From the NCBI RefSeq assembly GCF_014202575.1, contig NZ_JACHHB010000007.1:122899-186898 (forward strand): a DNA stretch of 64,000 nucleotides, written 5' to 3'. The stretch is from Texcoconibacillus texcoconensis (GTDB lineage Bacteria > Bacillota > Bacilli > Bacillales > Salisediminibacteriaceae). Under the pieces are notes generated by a model. It did not search any database. It was not told where the DNA came from and worked only from the letters and a program-made list of their open reading frames with translations. Below are positions 56,355 through 64,000 of this stretch, one piece after another (the stretch's first letter is position 1; each line of letters opens with the position of its first letter). The translations under genes and the position numbers were made by a program.

Positions 56355-56543
56355 TTAATCATCCTTTTCCTTCATCGCCTCCGTTGGGGAAAATCCCGGT
56401 TTAGATTTAAGATCATATTGTTTATCTAATTCTTTAGCTAATTCTAGATCTTGATCATCTGTGACAATATCTTTTCTTGGTGTTTGCGGAAGGTCTTGTT
56501 TATTTCGGTCGCGTGTTTTTTGCTTTCTTGCTCGTCCCATCAT
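56355..56543 (-). CDS. YfhD-like small spore-associated protein
   Basis: 62 residues after AAAGGAGC (ATG 56543; ATG 56540 also possible). The start MGRARKQKTRDRNKQDLPQTP and DLELAKELDKQYDL resemble the YfhD family of small charged proteins in Bacillus, several of which are sporulation-linked. Family match is from memory. Confidence 0.65.
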   Translation of the reverse strand: MMGRARKQKTRDRNKQDLPQTPRKDIVTDDQDLELAKELDKQYDLKSKPGFSPTEAMKEKDD

Positions 56544-56719
56544 ATCAGCTCCTTTCGTGATTATTTTTTACGGTGAAAAAATCAATATGTTAGTGAATTA
56601 TTGGTGATAGAAATTGTGACACAGAAATTGGGCTTACCATATATCGTGTTATTGGTCATTCATCTATTGTCCATTGAATACGTTGCTAGAGGAAATTAAA
56701 TAATGGGGAGGGCGAGAAC

Positions 56720-58006
56720 GTGCAAATTCATGTTGTTTCTCCTGGTGAGTCATTATGGGGGATTGCACAAAACTACAATATATCTCATGAAACGATTGCT
56801 GAAGCAAACCAATTACCAAATCCCGATCAACTTGTAAACGGTCAAGCGCTTGTGATTCCGATTGAAGGACGCTTTCACTGGCTACAACCAGGGGAGAGTG
56901 TACAAACAATCAGTGACAGGTATCAAACACCTCCAGAACATATCATCCCATTAAACCGAACCCCTTATCGACACCATATGCCATTTGGTTCAAAACTGTA
57001 TGTCCCCGATCAACATCGTCAAAAACCAGCAGTAGATGTTGGAGCTTATGTTGATTTGCAAATTACCGCTGAAGATTCTCCTCAAGTTGTTCAAGAAGTC
57101 GCGCAATTTCTAACGTACATTCAAATTTTCAGCTATGAATTAAATGAAGATGGTACACTCAATCCAATAGAAGATGAACCGGTTATTAATACAGCAAACG
57201 ATCATAATGTTGTTCCTTTAATGGTCATTACGAATATTGAAGAAGGTGGATTTAGCACAGAATTGGCAACAACGGTCTTACAAAATGAAGATTTGCAAAA
57301 CCGGATGTTAGATGAGGCCATTTCGATTATGGACCAAAAAGGGTATAAAGGATTGGATTTTGATTTAGAATACCTCGGTGCCGAAAATCGTGAGCAGTAT
57401 AATCAATTAATGAGAAAAGCAAGACAGAGACTCGATGAAAAAGGATATTATCTCTCAAGCGCGTTAGCTCCACAAACAGAGCCAGGAATGGAAGGGGTTC
57501 TTTACGAAGGACATGACTTTGCAGCACACGGAGAGATTGCGGACTTTATCTTTATCATGACTTATGAATGGGGATGGACTGGTGGACCACCTAGGGCTGT
57601 AGCTCCGTTAAATGAAGTGAGACGTGTGATTGAATACGCAGCTTCAGAGATGCCAAATGATAAAATCATGATGGGCATTCCTCTTTACGGGTATGACTGG
57701 ACGCTTCCATTTGTAGAAGGAGAAACACAAGCGAAAGCAATCGATCATCAAGAAGCGATTGAATTAGCTGCACAATATCAAGCAGAGATACAATATGATG
57801 AAGAAGCACAGTCGCCACATTTTAATTATTACGATAATGAAGGAAATGAACACAAAGTTTGGTTTGAGGATGCTAGAAGTATTCAAGCAAAATTTGATCT
57901 CGTTAAAGAACTAGACCTTCGTGGATTTTATTATTGGGTATTAGGATGGGAATTTCCCCAAAACTGGCTTCTTTTGAAAGATAATTTTGAAGTCAACAAA
58001 CGATAA
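56720..58006 (+). CDS. LysM-GH18 spore cortex/germination glycosidase (YaaH/SleL-like)
   Basis: 428 residues from GTG 56720 after GGGGAGGG. Two LysM domains (HVVSPGESLWGIAQNYNISH; HWLQPGESVQTISDRY) are followed by a GH18 domain with DxxDxE motif in KGLDFDLEYLG, then FIMTYEWGWTGGPPRAVAP and FYYWVLGWEFP. This is the YaaH/SleL layout, an N-acetylglucosaminidase acting on spore cortex fragments. No signal peptide, as for other spore-coat enzymes of this group. Confidence 0.9.
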   Translation: MQIHVVSPGESLWGIAQNYNISHETIAEANQLPNPDQLVNGQALVIPIEGRFHWLQPGESVQTISDRYQTPPEHIIPLNRTPYRHHMPFGSKLYVPDQHRQKPAVDVGAYVDLQITAEDSPQVVQEVAQFLTYIQIFSYELNEDGTLNPIEDEPVINTANDHNVVPLMVITNIEEGGFSTELATTVLQNEDLQNRMLDEAISIMDQKGYKGLDFDLEYLGAENREQYNQLMRKARQRLDEKGYYLSSALAPQTEPGMEGVLYEGHDFAAHGEIADFIFIMTYEWGWTGGPPRAVAPLNEVRRVIEYAASEMPNDKIMMGIPLYGYDWTLPFVEGETQAKAIDHQEAIELAAQYQAEIQYDEEAQSPHFNYYDNEGNEHKVWFEDARSIQAKFDLVKELDLRGFYYWVLGWEFPQNWLLLKDNFEVNKR

Positions 58007-58150
58007 TGAAAGCCACTTTAACACGTAACATGTGTTTCGTTGATTACAGCGGAATGCATGTTTTATTTTTTCTATTATTTCCCTGGTAAGCGCATATTCC
58101 GACAAAAAGACAGAATATTCATGATTTAAACAAACGTTTAAATGTTTGCA

Positions 58151-58174
58151 GTAAATTACTGTAAACGAACAATT
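58151..58174. promoter_or_regulatory. Inverted repeat upstream of cvfB
   Basis: GTTTGCAGTAA and TTACTGTAAAC match at 10 of 11 positions around an A. It lies about 115 bases before the cvfB start in a 280-base gap and could be an operator; no regulator is identified. Confidence 0.35.
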
Positions 58175-58287
58175 TTGATGAGTTCATTCGTGTTAACTTT
58201 TTCATTCATTAGAGGAATAAGGTATAATGAACAACGAAAAATTAACAAATAGAATGATGTAATTTACTGAAGAAAGTAGGATGAATC

Positions 58288-59148
58288 ATGAGTTATTTAA
58301 AAGCAGGCTATATTGAAAATCTAACTGTCGCACGTAAAATCGAAACAGGCTATGTATTAACAGACGGAAAACAGGAAGTGCTCTTACATATGAACGAGGC
58401 GAGTAAGGAACTTGCTGATCAAGAAGCGGTTGATGTTTTTCTTTACCAAGATAAGAAAGGACAGCTCGTCGCAACAATGGCGTTGCCAGAGCTGGAAATT
58501 GGGACATATGATTGGGTGAAAGTTGTTGATAAGGTAAAAAATCTAGGTGTCTTCGTGGATATTGGTATTCAAAAACATATCCTTGTATCAAAAGACGAAT
58601 TACCTTTATTAGAGAAGGTTTGGCCTGATCAAGGTGATGAACTTTTCGTGACGCTTACATTAGATAAAAAAGGACGTTTATTAGCTAAGCCGGTGACAGA
58701 AGATATTGTTGTAGATGAAAGTGATAAAGCTCCTGATACGCTAAAGAATGAAACCATTGGTGGACAAGTTTACCGTACGACGAAAATAGGTACATTTATA
58801 TTAACAGAAGAAGGGTATCGTGGGTTTATTCATCAATCAGAGCGCAAAGAAGAACCTCGTTTAGGTCAGTGGGTAGAAGGTCGCGTTATTGAAGTGAAAG
58901 AAAATGGTACCTTAAATGTTTCCCTTCGTCCATTAAAACAAGAAGGAATGAAAGAAGACGCAGAGGCCATCCTTGAATATTTAGAAGAGCACCAAGGAGA
59001 AATGCCTTTCAGTGATAAAAGTGACCCTGACTCGATTCGAGATACCTTCAAACTAAGTAAAGCAGCTTTTAAACGAGCGTTAGGAAAACTCATGAAAGAA
59101 GGGAAAATTGAACAGCGCGGAGGGAAGACGTTTTTAAAAAGTAAATAA
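58288..59148 (+). CDS. CvfB/YitL S1-domain RNA-binding protein
   Basis: 286 residues after GAAAGTAGG. Two to three S1-like OB domains (VLTDGKQEVLLHMNEA, VKNLGVFVDIGIQKHILV, GTFILTEEGYRGFIHQSE) and a C-terminal winged-helix (FKLSKAAFKRALGKLMKEGKIEQ) define CvfB. In Staphylococcus it binds RNA and affects virulence regulators; in Bacillus (YitL) the role is unclear. Confidence 0.9.
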   Translation: MSYLKAGYIENLTVARKIETGYVLTDGKQEVLLHMNEASKELADQEAVDVFLYQDKKGQLVATMALPELEIGTYDWVKVVDKVKNLGVFVDIGIQKHILVSKDELPLLEKVWPDQGDELFVTLTLDKKGRLLAKPVTEDIVVDESDKAPDTLKNETIGGQVYRTTKIGTFILTEEGYRGFIHQSERKEEPRLGQWVEGRVIEVKENGTLNVSLRPLKQEGMKEDAEAILEYLEEHQGEMPFSDKSDPDSIRDTFKLSKAAFKRALGKLMKEGKIEQRGGKTFLKSK

Positions 59149-59164
59149 CCTAGCAACAAAAGGT

Positions 59165-59197
59165 AAAGGTGTCCCTCTTTCTAATGGGACACCTTTT
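59165..59197. terminator. Bidirectional terminator after cvfB
   Basis: Stem AAAGGTGTCCC/GGGACACCTTT between convergent genes; its end touches the stop of the minus-strand neighbour. Confidence 0.88.
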
Positions 59198-59564
59198 AAG
59201 TATACCTTTCAGGATGATAATTACGCTTATCTTCTTCTTCAAGTGTTTGGATTAAACCTAAACTTTCTAAACCTTCTTTCGTCGTTTCCGTACCATATTG
59301 ATAAATCAAATCAAAGATCCCTTTGATATTATGCTGAAATTCGTGTCCATCTTCCATAGCATTTCCTTCATCGAAATGTCGATACATAACATTAGATACT
59401 TGATCTAATTGGAAATCGGTACGCTCGAGGGCTTTTTTTATTTGTTGAATTTCGTCTTCAGTCGCTTCAACTTCATATTGAACCAATTGTGAATCATCGC
59501 GCACATTTGTGATTTCCATTTCTGCAGGGTTCAAAGTAATAAAATACCTCTTTTTTTGATCCAT
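59196..59564 (-). CDS. Hypothetical protein, 122 residues
   Basis: Starts at ATG 59564 after AATGGAGTG, giving MDQKKRYFITLNPAEMEITN; 11 residues upstream are in frame but start earlier than the ribosome site. It contains an alpha-beta mixed acidic sequence (EATEDEIQQIKKALERTDFQL, then FDLIYQYGTETTKEGLESLG). No motif recognised. Similar small cytoplasmic proteins are common in Bacillus, but I cannot name this family. Confidence 0.75.
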   Translation of the reverse strand: MDQKKRYFITLNPAEMEITNVRDDSQLVQYEVEATEDEIQQIKKALERTDFQLDQVSNVMYRHFDEGNAMEDGHEFQHNIKGIFDLIYQYGTETTKEGLESLGLIQTLEEEDKRNYHPERYT

Positions 59565-59696
59565 CGAATCACTCCATTGAAATGATGTGCTTAACATTCC
59601 ACATCGGCCTTCAACATATCCTTTTTAACTAAAAAAGCCACGCCAACAATCATTGAGACGTTAGCAGTGGCATAAATTTTATTCGGGCTTACTGAT

Positions 59697-60008
59697 TTAA
59701 AACATTCTAGTCTGTTGGGGGAATGGAGGATTTACCTGTTGACCATATTGTTGTTGCCTGAGTGGCGGATAAGCGGGGTAACCCCATGGTTGCTGTGCTG
59801 GTTGAACAGGTGGATACATTGGTTGTTGTGCTTGGACAGGTAGGGAACCTACTTGTTGTTGGGGAGGTTGTTGCATCGGTGGCTGTACACCGGGCTGTTG
59901 CTGCATAGCTTGCTGTTGAGGTGGACCAGGAATCCACCAAGGTCGTTGTCCACTCATGAGCCCGCCTACGATCGCAGGGGCAATCATACTACCAAATGAA
60001 GAAAACAT
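59697..60008 (-). CDS. Proline/glutamine-rich low-complexity protein
   Basis: 103 residues from ATG 60008 after AAAGGAGAGG. The N terminus MFSSFGSMIAPAIVGGLMSG is hydrophobic, and the rest is Pro/Gln/Tyr-rich (PGPPQQQAMQQQPG, QQPWGYPAYPP). Such composition is typical of spore coat or surface proteins of Bacillus, but no named family is clear. Codon use is normal, and the ribosome site is good. Confidence 0.65.
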   Translation of the reverse strand: MFSSFGSMIAPAIVGGLMSGQRPWWIPGPPQQQAMQQQPGVQPPMQQPPQQQVGSLPVQAQQPMYPPVQPAQQPWGYPAYPPLRQQQYGQQVNPPFPQQTRMF

Positions 60009-60143
60009 ATCTGACCTCTCCTTTATATTTCCCATAAATTCACTTTAGTAATGCAATCTGTCGTCTTTAATATGAAATTTCGGGAGTGGATTCTTGTTAT
60101 ATTATGTAGAAATTCATTTGTATGTGTTCATTTTCAAAATGAT

Positions 60144-60187
60144 TATGACAGTTGTCACATTTTTATTTTGAGACCACGTGATATAAT
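60144..60187 (+). promoter_or_regulatory. Possible FNR-type promoter of the nitronate monooxygenase gene
   Basis: TATGA-CAGTTG-TCACA (60144-60159) has one mismatch to TGTGA-N6-TCACA. TATAAT at 60182-60187 lies one base further from its centre than at the other two promoters. Confidence 0.4.
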
Positions 60188-60237
60188 GAGGTATTAGTTG
60201 GGATTGAATTGTTGAACAATAATGAGGGGGACTTTCA

Positions 60238-61200
60238 TTGACTATTTCAAAATTACAAATCGCTCACATGAAACCTAGCGTACCTATTATTCAAGGCGGA
60301 ATGGGCGTAAGAGTATCACTTAGTGGTCTAGCTTCAGCTGTTGCTAATACAGGGGGAATTGGAACGATTTCTGGCACTGGGATTTCAATTGAAGAAATGA
60401 AAAAGCAAATCCGAAAAGCGAGGGAGTTAACAAAAGGCGTAGGGTATATCGGGGTAAATGTTTTATATGCAATGACTGATTTCTCAGATAAAATTAAAGC
60501 GGCTATGGAAGAAAAAGTTGATTTTATTATTTCTGGAGCAGGCATCTCTAGAGATATGTACACTTGGGGAAAACAATACGGTGTTCCTGTTATTTCTATT
60601 GTCTCATCTGCAAAGCTCGCAAAACTTTCACAAAAGCTCGGCGCATCAGCGATTGTCGTTGAAGGGGCAGAAGCAGGTGGTCACTTAGGAACAGACCGAC
60701 CATTGCTTGATATTTTACCAGAAGTCACAGAAGCGGTAGATATTCCCGTCATAGCTGCAGGAGGAATTCTCACAGGCGATGATATGACAAAAGCGATGAA
60801 TTTGGGCGCAGATGGTGTACAAATCGGGAGCCGTTTTGTCGCGAGTGAAGAATGTGATGCAGACCCTGCATTTAAACAAAAATATATTGACAGCGAGAAA
60901 GATGATACAGTACTCGTTAACACAACGGTCGGTTTACCAGGAAGGGCAATACGTAACCAATTTACAGATAAAATTATTGCAAATGAAAAGGTGAAAATTG
61001 AAAAGTGTACTTTGTGTCTTAAAGATTGTTCCCATCAATTTTGTACTTTGGATTCATTAGAAAAAACCGTTGATGGTGATATCGATAATGGCATTGTATT
61101 TGCAGGTTCAAGAGTACATGAAATTAAAGAAATACTTCCAGTAAAACAAATCATTGATTGCATCATTAATCAATACACTGAACGTACTGTGGTTGGCTAA
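60238..61200 (+). CDS. Nitronate monooxygenase-family FMN protein
   Basis: 320 residues from TTG 60238 after GAGGGGGA. PIIQGGMGVRVSLSGLASAVANTGGIGTISG, FIISGAGIS, AEAGGHLGTD and IAAGGILTGDD with the phosphate-binding GADGVQIGSRF are of the 2-nitropropane dioxygenase/NMO family (also FabK-like). The C-terminal 80 residues contain a Cys cluster (CTLCLKDCSHQFC) that is not part of the usual NMO fold and could bind metal. Substrate unproven. Confidence 0.86.
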   Translation: MTISKLQIAHMKPSVPIIQGGMGVRVSLSGLASAVANTGGIGTISGTGISIEEMKKQIRKARELTKGVGYIGVNVLYAMTDFSDKIKAAMEEKVDFIISGAGISRDMYTWGKQYGVPVISIVSSAKLAKLSQKLGASAIVVEGAEAGGHLGTDRPLLDILPEVTEAVDIPVIAAGGILTGDDMTKAMNLGADGVQIGSRFVASEECDADPAFKQKYIDSEKDDTVLVNTTVGLPGRAIRNQFTDKIIANEKVKIEKCTLCLKDCSHQFCTLDSLEKTVDGDIDNGIVFAGSRVHEIKEILPVKQIIDCIINQYTERTVVG

Positions 61201-61211
61201 GTGCTAAAGGG

Positions 61212-61250
61212 AAAGAGGGGTTGTCATTTTGGCAATGCCTCTTTATTGTT
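61212..61250 (+). terminator. Terminator after nitronate monooxygenase gene
   Basis: Stem AAAGAGG/CCTCTTT extended by TTG/CAA; ATTGTTTTT follows. Confidence 0.75.
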
Positions 61251-61436
61251 TTTAAATGAGGAAGCGGTTTTTATGTGAGATGCGTGATTTTCTTACGTTT
61301 ATTTTTCTTAAAATTGTTTTGAAACATGCTGCCTAAATCAACATAACAAGTGTTCTTTTTCATGTTTGTTACATATAATACAGAAAAATCATAATAATAA
61401 AATTAACCCAATAAACCCTCACATGAGGTGAGCTGA

Positions 61437-61979
61437 ATGATAGAGGTTAATCCTGAAAAAATGGTTTTTCAAAACCTTTCAAACAGACGAATGAATTTTG
61501 AGCAGGTCTTCGAAGAAATCGTACAATTTATGAAACAAGAACCAACGGCAGATTATCGACTGATGTTAGGATCAGATTCACAAGTGTTTAGAAATAAGAC
61601 TGTATTTGTTACCGGGATCGTCATTCAAAGACGTGGTAAAGGTGCCTGGGCCTGTATACACAAATTTATTGAACCACGAGCATTTTTAAGTTTAAAAGAA
61701 AAAATCTCAACAGAAACGTTGTTAACGGAACAAATTGCTTATTTATTTACTGAAGAAAAGAAAAGTCAATTGATTGATATCATTCTTCCGTATATTTATC
61801 ATGGCGCTTCATTTACTATGGAAGGTCATATTGATATCGGGAGCGAAAAACAGAATCGCACACGTTTTCTCGTATGGGAGATGATGAGCAGAATTCAATC
61901 GACAGGATTGGAAGCAAAAATAAAGCCAGAATCCTTGGTCGCTTCAGGTTATGCGAATAGGTATACGAAAAGTGTGTGA
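61437..61979 (+). CDS. ykuK: YkuK-family ribonuclease H-like protein (DUF458)
   Basis: 180 residues after GAGGTGAGC. YRLMLGSDSQVFRNKTVFVTGIVI, RRGKGAWACIHKF, and SLKEKISTETLLTEQIAYLF match YkuK. The LGSDSQ strand carries the Asp of an RNase H-like fold. Function is unknown in Bacillus. Followed by a terminator. Confidence 0.88.
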   Translation: MIEVNPEKMVFQNLSNRRMNFEQVFEEIVQFMKQEPTADYRLMLGSDSQVFRNKTVFVTGIVIQRRGKGAWACIHKFIEPRAFLSLKEKISTETLLTEQIAYLFTEEKKSQLIDIILPYIYHGASFTMEGHIDIGSEKQNRTRFLVWEMMSRIQSTGLEAKIKPESLVASGYANRYTKSV

Positions 61980-62049
61980 CCCCTCCAATTAATGGCTACG
62001 CAATTTGAAGGAGACTTCTAGCGAAAATCACGTTGATATTAGACGCACG

Positions 62050-62103
62050 AAAAAAGTAGTTATGTTTTACTCAATCGTAAGGGTGAAACATAACTATTTT
62101 TTT
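62050..62103 (+). terminator. Terminator after ykuK
   Basis: A long stem AGTAGTTATGTTTTAC/GTGAAACATAACTATT with seven T following. Confidence 0.9.
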
Positions 62104-62112
62104 GATCAGAAA

Positions 62113-62342
62113 TGAAAGGAATTATTCATGTGTGTATTGAATTAGTAAAAGGTGGAAAGCGGTTTACTAACCAGTTTAATGCTAAGGTCAGTCGAGGGTG
62201 TTTGATCAAATGAAAGTAGGAAGGAGCGGGTATATCAGTTAGTACCGTGTTAGATTTTTTTAGTTCTTGAGGTTTTGAAGAGGCGTTGAAAAGACAAAAA
62301 GGGCTTAAATTAACAGAATCATTAGAAGTTTCAAAAATGTAA
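62113..62342 (+). pseudogene. Possible gene remnant upstream of the RraA-like gene
   Basis: A frame from ATG 62113 (MKGIIHVCIELVKGGKRFTN) stops after 33 codons; a second stretch reading FEEALKRQKGLKLTESLEVS ends at TAA near 62341. Different frames with broken continuity suggest decay. The MKGII start loosely recalls heme-NO-binding proteins, but this is too short to name. Nothing else is seen in the 380-base gap apart from the ykuK terminator. Confidence 0.3.
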
Positions 62343-62359
62343 CGAGAGGATGAATATTT

Positions 62360-62974
62360 ATGGCAATCGTAAAAAAGTTTGAGGAAGTTCCAACAACAGC
62401 TGTATCAGATGCTTTGAAAGGATTAAATAATCTCGATCAAACAATTAAACCGGTAAAAGATGACTTAACTGTTGCTGGACGAGCTACAACAGTTAAGCTG
62501 AGAGCAGCTGACAACAAGTTGGTTTTAAAAGCGATCGCAGAAGCAAACCCAGAAGATGTTCTTGTTATTGATGCAAAGGGATATATGCAAAATGCATCAT
62601 GTGGAGACTTTGTTATCGGTTTAGCAGAAACATTAGGGTTAAAAGGTGTCGTTATCGATGGCGCTGTTCGCGATATTCAAGGTATTAGAGATATGAATTA
62701 TCCTGTGTTTTGCAAAGGTACGACAACAGCAGCCAGCGATAAACATGGAACTGGAGAAGTAAATGGTGTTATTTCTTGCGGTGATACGGCGATTAATCCT
62801 GGAGATATTATTGTTGGTGATGCAGACGGGGTTGTCGTTGTGCCACAAGAAGACGAAGAAACGATCTTAGAAAAGTCGCTCGAGAAATTAGAAAAAGACG
62901 AGGAAAGAGAAGAAAAGATTCTTGGAAACCCTGAGGAAGCTCGTAAGTTCATTATGGACCAATTATCAAAATAA
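62360..62974 (+). CDS. RraA-like aldolase/decarboxylase family protein
   Basis: 204 residues after GAGAGGATG. TTAVSDAL, VAGRATTVKL, DVLVIDAKGYMQNASCGDFVIGLAE, GVVIDGAVRDIQGIRDM and GDIIVGDADGVVVVP are RraA/DlpA motifs. Family members include 4-hydroxy-4-methyl-2-oxoglutarate aldolase and oxaloacetate decarboxylase; the Gly-Asp metal motif is intact. The true RraA role as RNase E inhibitor is not expected in Bacillus. Confidence 0.86.
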   Translation: MAIVKKFEEVPTTAVSDALKGLNNLDQTIKPVKDDLTVAGRATTVKLRAADNKLVLKAIAEANPEDVLVIDAKGYMQNASCGDFVIGLAETLGLKGVVIDGAVRDIQGIRDMNYPVFCKGTTTAASDKHGTGEVNGVISCGDTAINPGDIIVGDADGVVVVPQEDEETILEKSLEKLEKDEEREEKILGNPEEARKFIMDQLSK

Positions 62975-63105
62975 CCCGTAAGAACAGCGCTTGCTATAAA
63001 GAGAAGATAGGGATTAGGGTAGTCCCATTTAATTTGTTAGTTTTGTAGACTTTTGTGTCTGTGCAAGTGTAATCATCCTTAAAACAAACATGTTACCTTT
63101 ATTTT

Positions 63106-63132
63106 AGCTGGTGAAATACCAGCTTTTTTTTT
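63106..63132 (+). terminator. Terminator after RraA-like gene
   Basis: Stem AGCTGGT/ACCAGCT with loop GAAAT and nine T. The rest of the 62975-63318 gap shows no gene. Confidence 0.9.
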
Positions 63133-63318
63133 ATGGGGGATGGAAAGGTATCCCCAGTTCAGTCATTGAACAGCCAATAACGCCTTCGATCATCAGTCTT
63201 TTTTAGTTATTATAATAGAAGTATAGTTGTCATCTAATATTATATGCAAATTAATCACATATTGTCGTTTTTTATTGTATAATCGTTTTAGAAAATAACT
63301 TTTGAAGGGGACATTTTT

Positions 63319-63864
63319 ATGAGCGTTATGCAAGAAGAAAATGTAACGAAGAGAAATTATAAACCACTCATTATTGCTGTTACGATCATTGTTAATGGTT
63401 TAGTCGTATTATTAGCTGGTCTGCCAGGTGTAGAAGGATTTGACGCATTCGATGTACATATCCTTCCTATGTTTAATGCAATATTTAATTCATTCACATT
63501 TTTGTTTTTATTAGCTGCATTGATCGCTATTGTAAAAAGAAAAGTAGATTTGCATAAAAAGTTTATTTACGCAGCTTTTATTACAACGAGTATGTTTTTA
63601 GTTACGTATGTAGCCCATCACTTTTTAGCTGAATCAACACCATATGGAGGAACGGGTGTTCTCGCTTATATTTATTATTTCATTTTGATCACACATATTA
63701 TATTAGCGGCTGTTATTGTTCCGTTAGCTTTAACATCTGTTGCTAGAGCATGGAACATGGAGAACGAAAGACACCGTAAAATTGCGCGCTGGACGATGCC
63801 GATATGGTTATATGTAAGTTTGACAGGGGTATTAGTTTACTTGATGATTTCTCCATACTATTAA
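63319..63864 (+). CDS. DUF420 (YozB-like) membrane protein
   Basis: 181 residues after GAAGGGGAC. Five hydrophobic helices (PLIIAVTIIVNGLVVLLAGL, FNSFTFLFLLAALIAIVK, FIYAAFITTSMFLVTYVAHHF, YYFILITHIILAAVIVPLAL) and His residues in VAHHF and THI, plus RHRKIARWTMPIWLYVSLTGV, identify DUF420. In Bacillus these are often near cytochrome oxidase assembly genes, but none is here. Followed by a terminator, after which the group II intron begins. Confidence 0.9.
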   Translation: MSVMQEENVTKRNYKPLIIAVTIIVNGLVVLLAGLPGVEGFDAFDVHILPMFNAIFNSFTFLFLLAALIAIVKRKVDLHKKFIYAAFITTSMFLVTYVAHHFLAESTPYGGTGVLAYIYYFILITHIILAAVIVPLALTSVARAWNMENERHRKIARWTMPIWLYVSLTGVLVYLMISPYY

Positions 63865-63870
63865 AACTAG

Positions 63871-63905
63871 ACCGGTTGACTATTAATTAGTCACCGGTTT
63901 TTTTA
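63871..63905 (+). terminator. Terminator of DUF420 gene, target of the intron
   Basis: ACCGGTTGACTA and TAGTCACCGGT form an 11-bp stem with one bulge, followed by seven T and AG. The intron starts at 63907. Confidence 0.9.
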
Positions 63906-63906
63906 G

Positions 63907-64000
63907 GTGTGCCCGGCATGTCTGACAGCTAGGTGGTGAAAGTCCACTACAGGCTTGGCAGTGGGAACTGTTAGTGAATGGCAAGGGTGTCCACCGTGAG
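63907..64000 (+). mobile_element. 5' end of a group IIC-like intron (continues past window)
   Basis: GTGTG at 63907 matches the intron 5' consensus GUGYG. The following bases, including GCCCGGCATG, AGGTGGTGAAAGTCCACTAC, AGGCTTGGCAGTGGGAACTG and AAGGGTGTCCACCGTGAG, resemble domain I of bacterial group IIC introns. The site right after a terminator T-run is the known insertion preference of class C introns. The reverse transcriptase and 3' end lie outside the window, so completeness is unknown. Confidence 0.85.

Overview
The window reads as chromosome of a low-GC, spore-forming, facultatively anaerobic Bacillaceae, probably a halophile or alkaliphile. Supporting this are Bacillus-type gene sets (ilv-leu, cshA, ywbE, ykuK, yitL/cvfB, cydABS), spore-linked genes (YjcZ, YaaH/SleL-like, YfhD-like), Shine-Dalgarno sites close to AAGGAGG, many TTG/GTG starts, acidic secreted proteins, and a dispersed palindromic repeat of a kind I recall from alkaliphilic Bacillus genomes. 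No rRNA, tRNA or CRISPR array was seen.

Layout. 1-6.5 kb: end of ilvB, then ilvN-ilvC-leuA-leuB-leuC-leuD. 6.5-8.5 kb (minus): ACT protein plus UPF0210 protein behind a single-aptamer glycine riboswitch with terminator. 8.6-14.2 kb: ilvE, ilvA, azoreductase, CAP-domain lipoprotein, YjcZ peptide and two copies of a dispersed repeat. 14.3-20.9 kb: SWIM-SNF2 helicase, cytochrome bd oxidase (cydS-cydA-cydB) and an SGNH hydrolase. 21.2-25.3 kb: XerS recombinase, an Xer-like protein that appears catalytically dead, and a radical SAM/SPASM enzyme followed by a 28-codon gene behind an FNR-type promoter. 25.6-36.5 kb: nupC-cdd-deoC, a decayed amidase gene, cshA and assorted metabolic genes, including a Thermus-type isocitrate dehydrogenase.

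36.5-45.5 kb resembles the flavin-based extracellular electron transfer (EET) locus known from Listeria: NDH-2 with a membrane tail, NusG-II and Gx proteins, ApbE flavin transferase, UbiA prenyltransferase, an ECF transporter core, and a lipoprotein with two DxxTGAT flavinylation motifs. 45.6-52.5 kb is a selenocysteine-dependent glycine/sarcosine/betaine reductase cluster: tetR, grdE, grdB (in-frame UGA), trxB, grdC, trxA, grdA (in-frame UGA). Both UGA codons are followed by SECIS-like hairpins. 52.5-56.2 kb is a divergon of a flavoprotein/2Fe-2S pair and two Asp/Glu-racemase-superfamily proteins. 56.3-64 kb holds mostly ordinary genes and ends in the 5' end of a group IIC-like intron placed directly after a terminator.

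Taken together, the region suggests anaerobic life on reduced amino-acid or betaine substrates (glycine-type reductase, flavin EET, FNR-type promoters at apbE and at the radical SAM operon) next to aerobic respiration through cytochrome bd. The most novel items are the doubly flavinylated duplicated lipoprotein, the grd cluster with a GrdE lacking the usual pyruvoyl-forming Cys and no grdD, and the FNR-linked radical SAM/28-residue peptide operon.
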